A stretch of DNA of 5,939 bases. Origin: Candidatus Elarobacter sp. (lineage in GTDB: Bacteria > Vulcanimicrobiota > Vulcanimicrobiia > Vulcanimicrobiales > Vulcanimicrobiaceae). Below are positions 5,499 through 5,939 of the stretch, piece by piece; position 1 is the stretch's first letter; each line of letters opens with the position of its first letter. A program made the position numbers and the translations under genes. The notes beneath the pieces are model-generated. The model was not told the origin of the DNA and searched no databases. It saw nothing but the letters and a program-made list of their open reading frames with translations. The stretch covers positions 1-5,939 of the forward strand of contig JASLGJ010000443.1 of the NCBI GenBank assembly GCA_030150085.1, given 5' to 3'.

Positions 5499-5504
5499 CC
5501 GGCC

Positions 5505-5939
5505 TCAGGGGCTGGGGCTGGCGGCGGGCCGGAGCGGCGGGAGGAGGTCCTGGAACGAGCGCGCTTCGGCGTACCCGGCCGGGATCTCGAAGCGCGCGGG
5601 CGGGGGCGCGGTGCGGGTGAGCTGGTCGACCGCGTAGGCCAGCTTGACGCCGAACGGCGCGCTGCCGGGCGCGACCGCGACGTCGAGCGTCATCGGAAAG
5701 AACGCGAACTCGTCGGCGACTTGGGTGGTCGCGGTGACGTGCGACGCCGCGCTGTCGCCGCGCCGGCGGACCTGGAGGTCGAGGGCCAGCCCGGTCGTCG
5801 GCAGCCCGGCCGTCGTGCCGTGCCCGGTCAGCTGCAGCGACAGCGCCAGCACGTCGAGCCCGGCCAGCGGCGAGCCGGTGCGCCGGCTCGCGCCGGGCGA
5901 GGCGCCCGGCGTCGTGCCGCGGCCCAGCCCCGCGCCGAG
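5505..5939 (-). CDS. Hypothetical protein, C-terminal part (5' end outside window)
   Basis: The reverse frame ends with TGA at 5505-5507 and stays open to the right edge, giving 144 residues. A GTG at 5852 could be an internal codon rather than the start, since the upstream 29 codons are also open. Visible parts are a Gly/Thr/Ser/Pro-rich region, a stretch of alternating hydrophobic residues that looks like beta strands (LALSLQLTG, GLALDLQVRRRG, FAFFPMTLDVAV), then FEIPAGYAEARSFQDLLPP near the end and a Pro/Ala/Ser tail. A PAGY-type ending with beta strands before it is common in exported or envelope-associated bacterial proteins of unknown function (for example DUF4412-like), but I cannot assign it. 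Without the N-terminus no signal peptide can be checked. It converges on the haloperoxidase gene with a 6-base gap, and no terminator hairpin is visible between them. Confidence 0.65.
   Translation of the reverse strand, partial: LGAGLGRGTTPGASPGASRRTGSPLAGLDVLALSLQLTGHGTTAGLPTTGLALDLQVRRRGDSAASHVTATTQVADEFAFFPMTLDVAVAPGSAPFGVKLAYAVDQLTRTAPPPARFEIPAGYAEARSFQDLLPPLRPAASPSP

Overview
The window comes from a GC-rich bacterium; sampled coding lines in the flanks run at about 70-83% GC. A short, single-gene argB, a long repeat-helix protein and a vanadium haloperoxidase-type enzyme would fit a myxobacterium-like or other large-genome GC-rich lineage, but nothing in the sequence fixes the taxon. 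No rRNA, tRNA, CRISPR array, transposase or integrase is visible.

Layout. (1) Positions 1-1074 (+) hold the C-terminal part of a TPR-like helical-repeat protein that enters from the left edge. (2) Positions 1014-1805 (-) hold argB (N-acetylglutamate kinase), convergent with the first gene and overlapping its 3' end by 61 bp. (3) Positions about 1930-3675 form a compositionally different island; sampled lines are about 50-53% GC. It carries a consensus-like sigma70 promoter at 1938-1966. Two forward orphan genes follow: an acidic 178-aa protein with a permuted papain/LRAT-like His...NSxxF pattern, and an unrecognised 207-aa protein. A reverse gene for a 104-aa three-helix membrane protein lies beyond them. 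(4) Positions 3676-3797 hold a second, truncated copy of the argB 5' end in the same orientation as the intact gene. The low-GC genes are therefore bracketed by direct repeats of about 120 bp at 94% identity. (5) Positions 3838-5498 hold a sigma70-like promoter and a 515-aa vanadium-dependent haloperoxidase/PAP2-superfamily enzyme. (6) Positions 5505-5939 (-) hold the C-terminal part of an unrecognised, possibly exported protein that leaves at the right edge.

Interpretation. The simplest reading is an ancestral divergent pair, argB(-) and haloperoxidase(+), that was split by acquisition of a small accessory cassette. The event left the argB 5' end duplicated. The intact argB lies on the far side of the cassette, and its 27-codon remnant stays beside the haloperoxidase promoter. 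Homologous recombination between the repeats would delete 1951 bp and restore one argB 5' end next to the haloperoxidase. The remnant's reading frame runs on as a 61-residue chimeric ORF whose stop overlaps the start of the membrane-protein gene in an ATGA arrangement, so the captured argB start region may now serve the cassette.

The cassette genes have no assignable function from sequence alone. A candidate cysteine-less LRAT-like protein next to an orphan gene and a small membrane protein makes an effector/partner module a reasonable but unproven idea.
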